From Bacillota bacterium (GTDB lineage Bacteria; Bacillota; Negativicutes; Sporomusales; Sporomusaceae), in assembly GCA_023388195.1 (NCBI GenBank), contig JAEWGR010000123.1:1-6066 (forward strand): a DNA stretch of 6,066 nucleotides. Reading direction: 5' to 3'. This document shows, in pieces, positions 4,624 through 6,066 of this stretch; the stretch's first letter is position 1, and every line of letters begins with the position of its first letter. The notes beneath the pieces are model-generated. The model had not been told where the DNA came from. It did no database searches and saw only the letters and a program-made list of their open reading frames with translations. The translations under genes were made by a program, and so were the position numbers.

Positions 4624-5817
4624 TTATTTTGTCTCTGTGGTTTGGGAGGCTGGCTGGAGAGGCACGATTGACTGCGGCGCTGCTGCTAGAGCCGGCAGCG
4701 GCAGGCCGTAAAAAAGGGCCCGATAACTCAGACGATCGATTTTAATTGCAGGATTGTTGTAAATACTACGAAGATAGTTTGCATATAATGGCTCTTTGTA
4801 CCAGGCATAAGCTAATTCGTAAAGATCAGCGGCCTGAATTTTTGTTGGTTGTTCTGATGAATTCGGTAATGTCAGTGGTAGGGTAAACATAGCTTTCATT
4901 TTAAGGGATGAGGTTAGATCATAATGATACCGGTGGGCAATTTCGGCCACTGCTGTTAATGCCGACAAGGCAGCATAGTGGTTAGCAAGGGGGGATTCCA
5001 GCCATAACCCGGCATCAGACAAACCTTTGTCAATTTGCTCTTCCATGCCTAAGGAACCTTCGATAGCTGCTTTATACCACTCGGGATTATCAATCGCAAA
5101 ACCTAACAGGCAGCTGGCCGCGTTTTCCCAAGTACGGTTAGCACTGATCGTATCGGTTTTATGGGCTTGCAGATTGGTATACAGCGGACGGAGGAGACCC
5201 GTTTCAATGCTCTGTTGCTCAGAAGCAGTTAAAGCAGGATATATTAGGTTGTAGCCCCAAGCGAGATTAGTTGCAAACTGAGCTTCGTCCGACAGTTGCC
5301 AGAACAGATGGCCGTGATCTTTCTGGCTATTGGGATTATTATAAGCAGGCCAGTTTTTAGCGTATTGCAGCATGATAATTCGTCCCGCTGCGGCATATTT
5401 ATTATCGCCAGTTAAGGCGTAAGCCAGTCCCAGGTCTTTGAGCGTCCGGCTATTTTTCATGTGTGCATAAAAGCGTTGGGCCGCATCAAACTTTTCACCG
5501 CTATACTGTTTATTGTCAACAGGGCAGTAGTGAATACCTGTTTTCTCATTATAGTTTAGCATAGTACTCTGATCCGGACAGAAGTAATCTTGTGCTAAAC
5601 CGCCATAGCCTAGAGGAATTTGGGTTGGTTGGGCAACGGCACGGTCTGCTTGCCGCATTAGGAGCAACATTGCCTTTTTTGCATCAAGATCTGATTGCGT
5701 TTTGGTTTTAACCGTTTCGATTTGCTCGGTAGTCAGGAAGGAGACATAAGCCTGAGTTGGTGACGGCAGGCTTATGACAGTCAGATAGAATAAAAAACAG
5801 AATATCAAGCGAAACAT
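4624..5817 (-). CDS. Exported heparinase II/III / alginate lyase-like protein, toroid domain only
   Basis: A 397-residue exported protein. A signal peptide covers residues 1-23 (hydrophobic FCFLFYLTVISL core, probable cleavage after TQA). The rest resembles the alpha/alpha-toroid domain of polysaccharide lyases in the heparinase II/III and alginate lyase superfamily. Visible are YFCPD (78-82) with HYCPVDNKQYSG (96-107), LGLAYALTGDNKYA (129-142), HGHLFWQLSDEAQ (168-180), NRTWENAA (227-234), DAGLWLESPLANHYAALSAL (268-287) and DLYELAYAWY (331-340). Relatives usually continue into a beta-sandwich domain, but this protein stops after YGLPLPAL and a Pro/Ala/Gln-rich tail. Family members commonly have His next to the Asn of the NRTW motif; here it is Arg228, so activity is uncertain. 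The ATG start has AGGAGG (5824-5829) six bases upstream. No convincing promoter was found. Substrate is unknown; envelope or biofilm polysaccharide is a guess. Confidence 0.75.
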   Translation of the reverse strand: MFRLIFCFLFYLTVISLPSPTQAYVSFLTTEQIETVKTKTQSDLDAKKAMLLLMRQADRAVAQPTQIPLGYGGLAQDYFCPDQSTMLNYNEKTGIHYCPVDNKQYSGEKFDAAQRFYAHMKNSRTLKDLGLAYALTGDNKYAAAGRIIMLQYAKNWPAYNNPNSQKDHGHLFWQLSDEAQFATNLAWGYNLIYPALTASEQQSIETGLLRPLYTNLQAHKTDTISANRTWENAASCLLGFAIDNPEWYKAAIEGSLGMEEQIDKGLSDAGLWLESPLANHYAALSALTAVAEIAHRYHYDLTSSLKMKAMFTLPLTLPNSSEQPTKIQAADLYELAYAWYKEPLYANYLRSIYNNPAIKIDRLSYRALFYGLPLPALAAAPQSIVPLQPASQTTETK

Positions 5818-5830
5818 GGCGGACCTCCTA

Positions 5831-5982
5831 TATCATTTCTGTTATTTATATATTTCTTAAATACTGGAAAAAATCCTGCTTACTGGCATGCCACGGGTTT
5901 ACCAGACTCCTTTTAGTGCTTACTGCAGCCGATATTGGCAAGCGGGTATTACAGTTAAATATAAAAATAATCTGAAGGACTG
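5831..5982. other. Intergenic stretch between divergent transcripts
   Basis: This region separates the minus-strand exported-protein gene from the rightward tRNA promoter. It should contain the promoter of the minus-strand gene, and the A/T-rich part (5831-5870) is the likely place, but I cannot assign a good -35/-10 pair. I see no ORF, repeat or RNA gene. Confidence 0.4.
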
Positions 5983-6011
5983 TTGACATTAATTGATTAT
6001 CATAATATAAT
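5983..6011 (+). promoter_or_regulatory. Perfect consensus sigma-A promoter for tRNA
   Basis: TTGACA (5983-5988) and TATAAT (6006-6011) both match consensus exactly, with the optimal 17-bp spacer. An A/T-rich tract (about 5956-5970) upstream could act as an UP element. Transcription would start near 6018, 15 nt before the tRNA begins. This is what is expected of a strong stable-RNA promoter. Confidence 0.9.
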
Positions 6012-6032
6012 AGTCAAGTAGCAATTGAACAT

Positions 6033-6066
6033 GACTCCGTAGCTCAGCTGGATAGAGCGTTTGACT
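6033..6066 (+). tRNA. tRNA, 5' part, probably tRNA-Arg (cut by window end)
   Basis: The first 34 nt of a tRNA: acceptor 5' strand GACTCCG (6033-6039), then TAGCTCAGCTGGATAGAGC, the standard D arm, then the 5' anticodon stem TTTGA and the first two loop bases CT. The window ends just before the anticodon. The D-arm and anticodon-stem sequence is typical of bacterial tRNA-Arg, but the identity cannot be confirmed here. Confidence 0.85.

Noticed and set aside
5027..5254. Plus-strand 75-codon frame inside the exported-protein gene
   Set aside because: It is antisense to the toroid-domain coding sequence, which has a signal peptide and conserved motifs in frame.
5989..6008. A/T-rich TGATTATCATAAT resembling half of a Fur-type operator
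   Set aside because: It is simply the spacer and -10 region of a tRNA promoter. The dyad is incomplete and iron control of a tRNA would be unexpected.

Overview
The window looks like chromosomal DNA from an endospore-forming Firmicute with moderate to low G+C. My best guess is the Negativicutes (Sporomusa/Pelosinus-like). That guess rests on a Spo0E-family sporulation regulator, rRNA-linked tRNAs that encode CCA, a lysine (L-box) riboswitch, strong AGGAGG-type ribosome binding sites, and a eukaryote-type hexokinase. The taxonomic placement is inference; the genes themselves are read from sequence.

Layout. 1-703 is the 3' end of a ribosomal RNA operon: the last ~109 nt of 23S rRNA, then tRNA-Asn(GTT), initiator tRNA-fMet(CAT) and tRNA-His(GTG), closed by a strong intrinsic terminator. 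No 5S rRNA gene follows the 23S. Instead, two 87-nt near-identical copies of a structured repeat flank tRNA-Asn, offset by exactly 200 nt. 704-1148 holds an extended -10 promoter, a complete lysine riboswitch aptamer and its terminator. These control lysA (diaminopimelate decarboxylase, 1149-2408), which ends at its own terminator.

2455-3219 is a small-gene region. It holds a Spo0E-like aspartyl-phosphate phosphatase (2678-2863) and an unrecognised 70-residue membrane protein with a basic amphipathic tail (2987-3199). RNA hairpins in this stretch overlap the ribosome binding site of the membrane protein and could compete for that of the hexokinase. Next is a hexokinase of the eukaryotic (non-ROK) family ending at 4579. 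Its reading frame and its ribosome binding site both point to translation beginning upstream of the first ATG, at a non-AUG codon (CTG at 3254 is the best candidate). A bidirectional terminator separates it from a convergent minus-strand gene (4624-5817). That gene encodes an exported protein with the alpha/alpha-toroid domain of the heparinase II/III and alginate lyase superfamily but no C-terminal beta-sandwich. The window ends with a perfect consensus sigma-A promoter and the first 34 nt of a tRNA, probably tRNA-Arg.

How the parts relate. The riboswitch and lysA form a classical feedback unit: lysine represses the last step of its own synthesis, and meso-diaminopimelate is also a cell-wall precursor. 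Spo0E proteins drain phosphate from Spo0A~P to delay sporulation. The hexokinase feeds glucose or related hexoses into glycolysis, and the secreted protein probably acts on envelope or environmental polysaccharide. Nothing in the sequence ties these genes into one system, and I do not see an undescribed multi-gene system. The most unusual items are the non-AUG hexokinase start, the paired repeats beside tRNA-Asn with no 5S gene, and the truncated lyase-like exported protein.
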